Positions 23,401-32,092 of a DNA stretch of 64,000 nt are shown piece after piece. Source of the DNA: Bubalus kerabau (lineage: Eukaryota > Chordata > Mammalia > Artiodactyla > Bovidae); assembly GCF_029407905.1 (NCBI RefSeq), contig NC_073632.1:55848964-55912963 (forward strand), written 5' to 3'. A program made the position numbers and the translations under genes. The notes under the pieces were generated by a model. The model saw nothing but the letters and a program-made list of their open reading frames with translations. It did no database searches and had not been told where the DNA came from. Within the stretch, counting starts at the first letter, position 1; the number at the start of each line of letters is the position of its first letter.

Positions 23401-24279
23401 GGCAAAACACTCTCTGACATACATCACAGCAGGATCCTCTATGACCCACCTCCCAGAATATTGGAAATAAAAGCAAAAATAAACAAATGGGACCTAATTA
23501 ACCTTAAAAGCTTCTGCACATCAAAGGAAACTCTAAGCAAGGTGAAAAGACAGCCTTCAGAATGGGAGAAGATAATAGCAAATGAAGCAACTGACAAACA
23601 ACTAATCTCGAGAATATACAAGCAACTCCTACAGCTCAACTCCAGAAAAATAAATGACCCAATCAAAAAATGGGCCAAAGAACTAAATAGACATTTCTCC
23701 AAAGAAGACATAAAGATGGCTAACAAACACATGAAAAGATGCTCAACATCACTCATTATCAGAGAAATGCAAATCAAAACCACTATGAGGTACCATTTCA
23801 CACCAGTCAGAATGGCTGCGATCCAAAAGTCTACAAGTAATAAATGCTGGAGAGGGTGTGGAGAAAAGGGAACCCTCTTACACTGTTGGTGGGAATGCAA
23901 ACTAGTGCAGCCACTATGGAGAACAGTGTGGAGATTCCTTAAAAAACTGGAAATAGACATGCCTTATGATCCAGCAATCCCACTGCTGGGCATACACACT
24001 GAGAAAACCAGAAGGGAAAGAGACATGAGTACCCCAATGTTCATCGCAGCACTGTTTATAATAGCCAGGACATGGAAGCAACCTAGATGTCCATCAGCAG
24101 ATGAATGGATAAGAAAGCTGTGGTACATATACACAATGGAGTATTATTCAGCCATTAAAAAGAATACATTTGAATCAGTTCTAATGAGGTGGATGAAACT
24201 GGAGCCTATTATACAGAGTGAAGTAAGCCAGAAAGAAAAACACCAATACAGTATACTAACGCATATATATGGAATTTAG
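20461..24279 (+). CDS. L1 ORF2 protein (endonuclease, reverse transcriptase), intact
   Basis: 1272 codons, close to the human length of 1275. ORF2p nicks target DNA and copies L1 RNA at the nick. The AP-type endonuclease is at residues 1-240: N13, E42 (LQETH), Y114, D144 and N146 (VGDFNTPL), and SDHNAV are all present, offset by one from human numbering. The reverse transcriptase lies at about 450-800: NKSPGPDGFTAEFYQ, IPKPDKDPTKKENYRPISL, SIDAEKAFDKIQ, GTRQGCPLSPLLFN and the catalytic FADD with D701 and D702. The C-terminal Cys/His motif C-x3-C-x7-H-x4-C is at 1129, 1133, 1141 and 1146. No frameshift or stop. The first ATG (ATGGCAACGGGG) is used as start. Translation in mammals is by low-level reinitiation after ORF1. 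Confidence 0.96.
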   Translation: MATGSYLSVITLNVNGLNAPTKRQRLAEWIQKQDPCICCLQETHLKTGDTYRLKVKGWKKIFHANRDQKKAGVAILISDKIDFKTKTVKRDKDGHYIMIKGSIQEEDITIINIYAPNTGAPQYVRQMLTSMKEEINNNTIIVGDFNTPLTPMDRSTKQKINKETQTLNDTIDQLDLIDIYRTFHPKTMNFTFFSSAHGTFSRIDHILGHKASLGKFKKIEIIPSIFSDHNAVRLDLNYRRKTIKKSNIWRLNNTLLNNQQITEEIKKEIKICIETNENENTTTQNLWDTVKAVLRGKFIAIQAHLKKQEKSQINNLTLHLKQLEKEEMKNPRVSRRKEILKIRAEINAKETKETIAKINKTKSWFFERINKIDKPLARLIKKQREKNQINKIRNENEEITTDNTEIQRIIRDYYQQLYANKMDNVEEMDKFLEKYNFPKLDQEEIENLNRPITSTEIETVIKNLPANKSPGPDGFTAEFYQKFREELTPILLKLFQKIAEDGKLPNSFYEATITLIPKPDKDPTKKENYRPISLMNIDAKILNKILAIRIQQHIKKIIHHDQVGFIPGMQGFFNTRKSINVIHHINKLKNKNHMIISIDAEKAFDKIQHPFMIKTLQKAGIEGTYLNIIKAIYDKPTANIILNGEKLKAFPLKSGTRQGCPLSPLLFNIVLEVLATAIRAEKEIKGIQIGKEEVKLSLFADDMILYIENPKDSTRKLLELINDYSKVAGYKINTQKSLAFLYTNNEKTEREIKETIPFTIATGRIKYLGIYLPKESKDLYIENYKTLVKEIKEDTNRWRNIPCSWIGRINVVKMSILPKAIYRFNAIPIKLPTAFFTELEQIISQFVWKNKKPRIAKAILRKKNGTGGIHLPDFRLYYKATVIKTVWYWHKDRNIDQWNKIESPEINPRTYGHLIFDKGGKNMQWIKDNLFNKWCWELWSTTCKRMKLEHFLTPYTKINSKWIKDLNVRPETIKLLEENIGKTLSDIHHSRILYDPPPRILEIKAKINKWDLINLKSFCTSKETLSKVKRQPSEWEKIIANEATDKQLISRIYKQLLQLNSRKINDPIKKWAKELNRHFSKEDIKMANKHMKRCSTSLIIREMQIKTTMRYHFTPVRMAAIQKSTSNKCWRGCGEKGTLLHCWWECKLVQPLWRTVWRFLKKLEIDMPYDPAIPLLGIHTEKTRRERDMSTPMFIAALFIIARTWKQPRCPSADEWIRKLWYIYTMEYYSAIKKNTFESVLMRWMKLEPIIQSEVSQKEKHQYSILTHIYGI

Positions 24280-24500
24280 AAAGATGGTAACAATAACCCT
24301 GTGTACGAGACAGCAAAAGAGACACTGATGTATAGAACAGTCTTATGGACTCTGTGGGAGAGGGAGAGGGTGGGAAGATTTGGGAGAATGGCATTGAAAC
24401 ATGTGTAACATCATGTATGAAATGAGTTGCCAGTCCAGGTTCGATGCACGATACTGGATGCTTGGGGCTGGTGCACTGGGACGACCCAGAGGGATGGAAT

Positions 24501-24522
24501 GGGGAGGGAGGAGGGAGGAGGG
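24501..24522 (+). repeat. G-rich tract in the L1 3' UTR, possible G-quadruplex
   Basis: GGGGAGGGAGGAGGGAGGAG plus GG gives four runs of three or more G. The same tract occurs in the other L1 3' ends here (3613-3634, about 35291-35305 in part, and reversed near 26680). G-quadruplex potential in L1 3' UTRs is established in other mammals. Confidence 0.7.
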
Positions 24523-24604
24523 TTCAGGATGGGGAACACATGTATACCTGTGGCGGATTCATTTTGATATTTGGCAAATCTAATACAGTTATGTAAAGTT
24601 TAAA

Positions 24605-24613
24605 AATAAAATA

Positions 24614-24643
<30 letters not shown>
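24605..24643 (+). terminator. L1 poly-A signals and poly-A tail
   Basis: AATAAA at 24605 and 24610, followed by an A tract from about 24619 that runs to the target-site duplication. Confidence 0.9.
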
Positions 24644-24647
<4 letters not shown>

Positions 24648-24659
24648 ATCTAACTTGTC
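24644..24659 (+). repeat. L1 target-site duplication, right copy
   Basis: AAAGATCTAACTTGTC directly after the poly-A tail, matching 16211-16226. Confidence 0.93.
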
Positions 24660-25032
24660 TTCTGAAAAATCTTATCTACTCCTCCACAGCAGCCTCCATT
24701 CCTTTAGTAAGTTATTCTACTGCACAACTACAAACTTTCACCTTTCTTGCTTATCTGCTCAATTTAGTCTACTGTACCTTTTTCGGTGAGGAGTACTGAC
24801 TACTAGCCTTTCTTTTCTCACCCTATCTTCTAACTTCGAATGTCCATTCCAAATTTAGATTCCACAGAGCATTTGGGAACCACTATTATTTCTCTTTTTT
24901 TTTTTAAAGAAACACAAACTCATCTTCTTCATTATCTACATATAATTTTTTTTCATTCTCTGGAGAACCTTAACTGATACAGCTATTATAGCACCTGCTA
25001 TATTTTATTGAGCATTCAATACAATCTAATTG

Positions 25033-25034
<2 letters not shown>
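24660..25034. other. Intron, no recognisable element
   Basis: Unique intron between the L1 and a simple repeat. Nothing recognised. Confidence 0.5.
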
Positions 25035-25066
<32 letters not shown>

Positions 25067-25077
25067 ATATATATATA
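25035..25077 (+). repeat. (TC)n(TA)n microsatellite
   Basis: About 14 TC units followed by about 7 TA units, directly before the 5' edge of a BovB copy. Confidence 0.95.
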
Positions 25078-26336
25078 GTAATACTCAAAATTCTCCATGC
25101 CAGGCTTCAAAAGTACATGAACTGAGAACTTCCATATGTTCAAGTTGGATTCAGAAAAAGCAGAGGAACCAGAAATCAAACTGCCAACATCTGTAGGATC
25201 ATAGAAAAAGCAAGAGAGTTCCAGAAGAACATCTACTTCTGCTTTATTGACTACACCAAAGCCTTTGACTGTGTGGGTCACAAAAACTGTGGAAAATTCT
25301 TAGAGATGGGAATACCAGACCACATGACATGCCTCTTGAGAAATCTGTATGCAGCTCAGGAAGCAACAGTTAGCACTGGACATGGAACAAGAGACTGGTT
25401 CCAAATTAGGAAAGGAATATATCAAGGTGGTATATTGTCACACTGCTTATTTAACTTATATACATGGTACATCATGAGAAATGCCAGGCTGGAAGAAGCA
25501 CAAGCTGGAATCAAGATTGCTGGGAGAAATATCAATAACCTCAGATACGCAGATGATACCACCCTTATGGCAGAAAGCAAAGAAGAACTAAAGAGCATCT
25601 TGATGAAAGTGAAAGAGGATAGTGAAAAAGTTGGCTTAAAACTCAACATTCACAAAACTAAGATTATGGCATCTGATCCCATCACTTCATGGCAAATAGA
25701 TGGGGAAACAATGGAAACAATGAGAGACTTTATTTTCTTGGGGTTCCAAAATCTCTGCAGATGGTGAGTATTACCATGAAATTAAAAGACACTTCCTCCG
25801 TGAAAGAAAAGCTATGACCAACCTAGACAGCATATTAAAAAGCAGAGACATTACTTTGCCAACAAAGGTCCATCTAGTCAAAGCTATGGCTTTTCCAGTA
25901 GTCATGTAGAGATGTGACAGTTGGACTCTAAATAAAGCTGAGCACTGAAGAATTAATGCTTTTGAACAGTGGTGTTGGAGAAGACTCTTGAGAGGCCCTT
26001 GGACTGCAAGGAGTTCCAACCAGTCCATCCTAAAGGAAATCAGTTCTGAATGTTCATTGGAAGCTCTGATGCTGAAGCTGAAAGTCCAATACTTTGGCCA
26101 CCTGATGCAAAGAACTGACTCATTTGAAAAGACCCTGATGCTGGGAAAGATTGAAGGCAAGAGGAGAAGGGGATGACACAGGATGAATTGGTTGGATTGC
26201 ATCACCGACTTGATGGACATGAGTTTGAGTAAGCTCCAGAATTGATGATGGACATGGAAGCCTGGCATGTTGCAGTCCATGGGGTCGCAAAGAGTTGGAC
26301 ATGACTGAGTGACTGAGAAACTGAACTGAACTGATA
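25078..26336 (+). mobile_element. BovB LINE, 5'-truncated within the reverse transcriptase
   Basis: It starts in the RT region and runs to the ACTGAACTGA tail. The frame at 25273-25767 reads ATVSTGHGTRDWFQIRKG, AGIKIAGRNINNLRYADD (catalytic YADD kept) and KVGLKLNIHKTKIMASDP. Small deletions (GHKNCGKFLEMG where the family has more residues) and stops break it elsewhere. The endonuclease and front of the RT are missing. Flanks ATCTAATTG at 25024-25032 and 26338-26346 are a likely target-site duplication, with the microsatellite inside. Confidence 0.93.
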
Positions 26337-26381
26337 TATCTAATTGTGTCTTTAATATTTATCTTCTCTTCAAAGTTACTA

Positions 26382-26488
26382 ATCTCCAGGAGGGCAGGAT
26401 ATAACTCTCTTATTAATCAGTATCCCTAGAATCTAGCACATTTTCTAGCACATACTGTATATGCTTAAAAAATATTTATTGAAATAAA
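26382..26488 (+). mobile_element. Ancient L2-type 3' end relic
   Basis: CTCCAGGAGGGCAGGATATA, then CCCTAGAATCTAGCACA, then GCTTAAAAAATATTTATTGA resembles the conserved 3' end of mammalian L2. Diverged. Confidence 0.65.
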
Positions 26489-26554
26489 GTATAAAGAATG
26501 TTGCATGTCTCATTTATTTTAATTCTTTGTAATACTCTTTGGTATCACATATAT

Positions 26555-26775
26555 ATTTTTTTTTCTTTTTTTTTTATTTTATTTTATTTTATTTTTAAAC
26601 TTTACATAACTGTATTAGATTTGCCAAATATCAAAATGAATCCGCCACAGGTTTACATGTGTTCCCCATCCTGAACCCTCCTCCCTCCTCCCTCCCCATT
26701 CCATCCCTCTGGGTCGTCCCAGTGCACCAGCCCCAAGCATCCAGTATCGTGCATCGAACCTGGACTGGCAACTCG
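26555..26775 (-). mobile_element. 5'-truncated bovine L1 3' end, reverse orientation
   Basis: Starts with T-rich tail (26555 on), then ACTTTACATAACTGTATTAG and the reverse of the L1 3' UTR to GACTGGCAACTC. Almost identical to 24424-24618 of the full-length L1 in reverse complement. Confidence 0.93.
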
Positions 26776-27063
26776 TAAAAATGCATTTATTATGCAAAAT
26801 TCTTTACAAAAAGGCAAGTTTGATAAATTTCCCTAGACACAAGTAATCAAAGTTATAGTACAGAATCAATAACTAAATAAAACTTCCAGAATTTGATTTG
26901 GTATAATTTAAATATTGTATTTTAATGGCTAATTTAAAAAATAATTAATGATTCACTTAATTTAATTTAGTTCTATATTTCTTCAAGCTCTATTATATTA
27001 AGTGACCAAATAACTTACTTAGGTTAAATAGTATTGGAACAGATTGCACTATGGCATTTTAGG

Positions 27064-27375
27064 ACTTCTCAGAGGACTTTTCTGGGGGTCCAATGGTAAG
27101 ACTCTGCCGGCCAATGCAGGGGTCATGGGTTCGATTCCTGGTCTGGTAAGATTATACTGCAGAGCAACTAAGCCCAGGTACCACAAATACTGGGCCCATG
27201 TGCGTAGAGCCAGTGCTTCACAAGAGAAGCCACTCCAAGGGGAAGTCTATGCACCTCAGTTAGAATGTAGCCATCCCCCCGGCCACCAAACTAGAGAAAA
27301 TCTGTAGGTCTATGCACAGCAATGAAGATCCAATGCAGCCAAAAATAAATAAGTAAATAAAATAACTTCTCAGAG
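27064..27375 (+). mobile_element. CHR-type tRNA-derived SINE with target-site duplication
   Basis: The body has GGGGGTCCAATGGTAAGACT, GGGTTCGATTCCTGGTCTGG, GAGCAACTAAGCCCAGGTAC and a CAGCCAAAAATAAATAAGTA tail. This is the CHR SINE family of cetartiodactyls. Flanks ACTTCTCAGAG at 27064-27074 and 27365-27375 form an 11-nt perfect duplication. Confidence 0.9.
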
Positions 27376-29060
27376 CCTTTGATATGTCAACATTTACTGT
27401 GACACTGCATTGAGAAGTGCTACACAATGCAGCATTTCTCACACTTGATCATGATCAAGTTTTTGGTTCACACTGTGTCCTAAGGAATGGTGTTCTGAAA
27501 CTTTGCTTTGAATAAAACTGATGATTTAAAAGCCACTTGGGAACAATTTTATATACTCCAGTGTTATCACATTCTTAAGTCTTTAAAAGCATTATTTAAT
27601 GCAAATAATGTTATAATTGGAAAACATGATCAAATGAAATAAAAATCAGGACACAGCTTGAGTTTGACAAAGAGTTTGAAAAATCCTAGTGATTCGAAAT
27701 TGCCAAGAAAAGTCAACAAACAAGTTTTTCCAGATAGAATTTTTCTGAGTATGCATCTTTCATTACAAAAGGCCCCTAAGTTGTTGGACTTTTAGATACT
27801 AGATTTGCAACTATAAGCACAAATGTATTTAAAAGTAGGTGTCTACTATTAAAGAGTTCTGGTTTTAAAATTAAGAATTCATAAGCATCACTTGGAGTAT
27901 TTGCTAAAACTGAAAGCTTCTAGATCCAAAGATAGAGTTTCTGATTCAGTAAACTGGGGAAATGGCCCAGATTTTTATCTTTTTAATAAACTTACACTGG
28001 TGATCTTGTGTCTTTTTTTTTGTGCCCTAAGAAGATTATAAACATAGAGGTTCTATTACAACTCTAGTCTCTCTCTTCTCATTATCACATCAAGAATTTA
28101 CTGTCCAAACCCTGATGTTGCTATTTACCATAACATTAATTTACATTTCACTTGGGCTTGCATGAGACATGTTTATTAAAATTACAACTGGAAAGACTAT
28201 GTATTGGATTAAATATATGCACTAAGACCAAATGTATCTTACAGATGTAAGAAAAGAAATAATTCTACTAGAGAGTAAAACTTACATTATATTTTTTGAA
28301 ATAATTATTTATGCCATTGAGGTGACCATATTCTCTACAATAGTTTTTAAACAATAACAGTCATTTCAATACTACTCTTTGCTGTGTCTCCCATTAAGAA
28401 AGCTCATGACTTCTACCTTAAGAGGGTATTGAAATGGTATTGATTCAGTGTTGATAGTATAAAATAGCATCTCTTAAACTTAAACAAACACTATTCTGAT
28501 GAGTTTATAGAAATAAATAAGTGCTTACATAAAACAATATTCATACTCAGAAAATAATAAACATAATATCTAATGCATGAATTGTGAGAATCTAAAAGAT
28601 GCTTATTCAAAGGTCATTTTCAATAAAAACCCAAATAAGATTGGTTTAATAATTATCCAAACAAAAATGGTTATCTGATTTTATGTAAATTGTCAATGTG
28701 ATATAATATACAAGGACATAACTCACTGTTATAACATTTAGGTTTTATTTCTCAAGAAAAATATATTTAATATAAATTTATGAAGTTATTATCATGGTTT
28801 ACTGATCAAATAAACTAAATTCATTTCTATATAAATGCTTAATATTATTAAAAATATACTTTTGAAATGAATTATGACTCTTTCAAACTTTGTATAAGAA
28901 TAATTTTATGTTCTGTAGTGTGTTTGACAAAATTTCCAAGATATTTAGGTAACACTTAAACCTTAGATTAATATTACTGAGTTAGCTAATGGGTATTATT
29001 GAGTACGGAAATAATGTCTAAGATAAAATAATGAAACATTTAACAGTGAATATAATAATG
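27376..29060. other. Intron, no recognisable element
   Basis: AT-rich intron without recognised repeats or coding signal. Confidence 0.5.
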
Positions 29061-29270
29061 TTGTTGTTTAGTTGCTAAGTCATGTCCAACTCTTTTGTAA
29101 CCCCATGAACTGTAGCCCGCCAGGCTCCTCTGTGCATAGGATTTTCCAGGCAAGAATACTGGAGTGGATTGCCATTTCCTTCTCCATAGGATCTTCCCCA
29201 CTCAGGGATGGAATCCATGTCTCCTTCATTGGCAAGTGGCTTCCTTACCACTGAGCCACCGGGGAAGCCC
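29061..29270 (-). mobile_element. Bov-tA SINE
   Basis: TTAGTTGCTAAGTCATGTCC, CCCGCCAGGCTCCTCTGTGC, then GAGCCACCGGGGAAGCCCC. A complete reverse copy. Confidence 0.92.
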
Positions 29271-29465
29271 CATGAGTATGTTAATTAAGCATTATTTTTT
29301 TTTTCTGATATAAATGTAGCCACTCTAGGTTTCTTTTGCTACAGGAGATATTTAAAGTAACATTTAATATGTATGTACTTATTGATATTTTGTTAATTGT
29401 TTACTGGTTGCTTTTATAGTTCTTGTTTCTTTCTTTTTCTTTTGCTCAAGAGAAGACTGAATATA

Positions 29466-29690
29466 TTAACCCCTCTCACACTCTTCAAAAAATGGAAGAA
29501 GAGGGGACTATTTCAAACTGATACATGCTATAACATGGATGAACCTTGAAAACATTATGCTAAGTGATAGAATCAGTCACAAAAGGCTGCATGGTATGAC
29601 TTAACTTGTATGAAATGTTCAGAACAGGCAAATCTGTAGAGATAGAAATTAGATTTGTGATTACCAAGAGCTAAGGGAAGAGTAAATTTA
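29466..29690 (+). mobile_element. Old mammalian L1 fragment with internal deletion
   Basis: AACATGGATGAACCTTGAAA, AACATTATGCTAAGTGATAG and TCACAAAAGGCTGCATGGTA are typical of old L1 3' regions. The left 50 nt (CTCTTCAAAAAATGGAAGAA) looks like an ORF2 internal segment, so the middle is missing. Heavily decayed. Confidence 0.7.
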
Positions 29691-30575
29691 AAAAAAAAAG
29701 TAGGAAATGATTAGTTAGGCTTGTTTCATATATTCCATATTGCTTAATTAGTTAAGCACTGAGTTAACTGGGAAGAGCTAAACAGCAATGGGTTTCAAAT
29801 CAAAGAGGCACTCATCCTTAGTTAAGCTATACTGGTTCAATCTTATTAGCGTAACTATTAAAGTGATTTTAAGTTCCATCTGAGTCCCTGGAGCATTCAC
29901 AGTGCCCTCATTATCTATATCATTTTGTTACCTTCATGAGAAATATTGATCAAATTTGTATGAAATAGCTATGTAGTGGACCCTAATAGAGAAATTTTAT
30001 ACCTCTCCATTTTTTTTAACATAATTGGCTACTAAAACAAATTATTCAGACTCTGATGCATATCCAAAGGCTCTAATATAGATATGAGATGAAAATTTTA
30101 TCTTTAACAAAAGGCCTTCACAGAGCTTCATGAATAAGTTCTACAATGTACTTTGAATTCTTAACTCATTAAAGAATAGAGTCCCGGATATAGGCTTTGG
30201 GCTGTCATTACTACAAAATATTCAGACTGTAACAGTGAACTGAGTCAGAATTTTTAGATCTCTTCTATCTATCCCAGACAGGAATATTTCATGGAAATAG
30301 ATCAGAATTCCATAATTAAAAGGTATAAAAACTGGTTACAGAAGAATGAATGAACCAATGAAGAAAATTTAAACGTGACTGTTCAGCATATTGTCAGTAT
30401 TGTCTTTTTCCATTTTTGTGGCTATATAAGGAAACCCTTTCTCTTCCTTCAGTAGTTTCTCTAACATTTGATTTTTTTAGACTTTGCTTTCATAAACGGA
30501 CATGAAAATATTTAAATATTATCTGATCATGACTTATCCTCTGAAATTCTGAAACTCCTTTTAAGTCCCCTTTGT
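29691..30575. other. Intron, no recognisable element
   Basis: Plain intron. Confidence 0.5.
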
Positions 30576-30784
30576 GTGTGTTAGTCCCTCAGTCATGTCC
30601 AACTCTTTGTAACTCCATGGACTGTAGCCCACAAGGCTCCTTTGTCCACGGAATTATCCAGCCAAGACTACTGCAGGAGGTTGCCATTTCCTATTTCAGG
30701 GGATCTGCCTGACCCACAGATTGAACCCATGTCTCTTGTGTCTCCTGCAGGCAGATTCTTTACCACTGCACCACCTGGGAAGCC
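30576..30784 (-). mobile_element. Bov-tA SINE
   Basis: GTCCCTCAGTCATGTCCAAC at the left and ACCACTGCACCACCTGGGAA at the tRNA-like right end. Confidence 0.92.
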
Positions 30785-31381
30785 TCAAATTTGTCCATAT
30801 GCATTTTTTAAACTAAAAAGATAATTTCATTATTTTTGTTTAAAATAATAGTATATATTTCAATTTAAATACCAGATGGATTATATAAGTCAGTGTAATT
30901 TATGCCATCTGCATAAACTATTCAAACAAGTATATTACAATGTTATACCAGTATACACAAGAAATCATTTTGAACTGAGTCACTCCATTGCTGCTGACTG
31001 TATCACTGCTGTGTAATTTGCAATAAAAATTACACAGGTGCTAAATCACTTGCTGTACAGTACAACATCATTCATGATACAAAGTTTAAAATAAAATATA
31101 ATGTATTTAATGGGAAAATATCTTATACAGCCTCAGCTTCATTGTTTCAATTAAATTAGTTATATGAAATAAAATTAAAAATTTTATTTCTCAGTTCCAC
31201 TAGCCACATTTCAGGTGATCAACAGCCCTGCAGTTTTATGAAAAGCCATAATTAAAAAAATCCAGACCTATTTCTTAGCCTGAGATAGTAAAACTTATTT
31301 GAAGAGTTTCATAACAAACTACTGATACTGTCAAAATGTTCCTAAATTCAAGAAAGAATCAAGGACAAAATACTCAAGTGT
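30785..31381. other. Intron, no recognisable element
   Basis: AT-rich intron. Confidence 0.5.
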
Positions 31382-31394
31382 TTCTCTAATGACT

Positions 31395-31673
31395 GCTGCT
31401 GCTACTGCTGCTGCTAAATCACTTCAGTCGTGTCCAACTCTGTGTGACCCCATAGATGGCAGCCACCAGGCTCCCCCGTCCCTGGGATTCTCCAGGCAAG
31501 AACACTGGAGTGGGTTGCCATTTCCTTCTCCAATGCATGAAGGTGAAAAGCGCAAGTGAAGTCGCTCAGTCATGTCCGACTCTTAGCGACCCCAAGGACT
31601 GTAACCTACCAGGCTCCTCCATCCATGGGATTTTCCAGGCAAAGTACTGGAGTGGGGTGCCATTGCCTTCTCC
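31395..31673 (-). mobile_element. BOVA2-type SINE dimer with target-site duplication
   Basis: A GCTGCTGCTACTGCTGCTGC start, then two monomers (CTTCAGTCGTGTCCAACTCT and CGCTCAGTCATGTCCGACTC), ending GGTGCCATTGCCTTCTCC. Flanks TTCTCTAATGACT at 31382-31394 and 31674-31686 are a perfect 13-nt duplication. It is little diverged, so recent. Confidence 0.94.
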
Positions 31674-31792
31674 TTCTCTAATGACTACTAATAGTAAATC
31701 ATTGTATCATTATTTTCAAGAAATATCATTAGCAATGTATTAGGCCTGAGATTTGGAAAGAAAAAAAAACTCTGATAAGGATGAGTTAGGGT

Positions 31793-31996
31793 TCAGTTCA
31801 GTTCAGTCACTCAGTCGTGTCCGACTCTTTGCTACCCCATGAATTGCAGCACGCCAGGCCTCCCTGTTCATCACCAACTCCTGGAGTCCACCCAAACCCA
31901 TGTCCATTGAGTCGGTGATGCCATCCAACCATCTCATCCTCTGTCGTCCCCTTCTCCTCCTGCCCTCAATCTTTCCCAACATTAGGGTCTTTTCAA
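31793..31996 (-). mobile_element. BovB 3' end, reverse, with perfect target-site duplication
   Basis: TCAGTTCAGTTCAGTCACTC at the left, then GTGATGCCATCCAACCATCT and CGTCCCCTTCTCCTCCTGCC. Flanks ATGAGTTAGGGT at 31781-31792 and 31997-32008 are an exact 12-nt duplication. Confidence 0.95.
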
Positions 31997-32023
31997 ATGA
32001 GTTAGGGTGAAATTAATGAAAGT

Positions 32024-32092
32024 CAGGGAAGCCTGGCTTGCTGCAGTTCATGGGTTGCAGAGTTGGAAATGACTTAGTGACTGAACAACAAT
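32024..32092 (+). mobile_element. Bov-tA SINE tail fragment
   Basis: GGGAAGCCTGGCTTGCTGCA then AGTTGGAAATGACTTAGTGA and CTGAACAACAATAA. Only the 3' end is left. Confidence 0.75.

Larger units (their letters stand above)
16227..24643 (+). mobile_element. Full-length bovine-type L1 retrotransposon with both ORFs intact
   Basis: About 8.4 kb from GGAGGAGCCAAGATGGCGGA to a poly-A tail. It has a GC-rich 5' head, a long repeat-bearing 5' UTR, ORF1 (19483-20409), a 51-nt spacer, ORF2 (20461-24279) and a 3' UTR with AATAAA. The flanks AAAGATCTAACTTGTC at 16211-16226 and 24644-24659 are a perfect target-site duplication. The bottom-strand nick would be CTTT/AACC, in keeping with L1 endonuclease preference. 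It lies in a GRIK2 intron, antisense to the gene, 59 nt from the end of the older L1. Open frames and a clean duplication argue for a recent insertion. Whether it is active cannot be told from sequence alone. Confidence 0.96.

Noticed and set aside
23439..23960. A 173-codon frame antisense to L1 ORF2, and other minus-strand frames within 19.3-24.4 kb
   Set aside because: They are shadows of ORF1 and ORF2 and carry no recognisable motifs.
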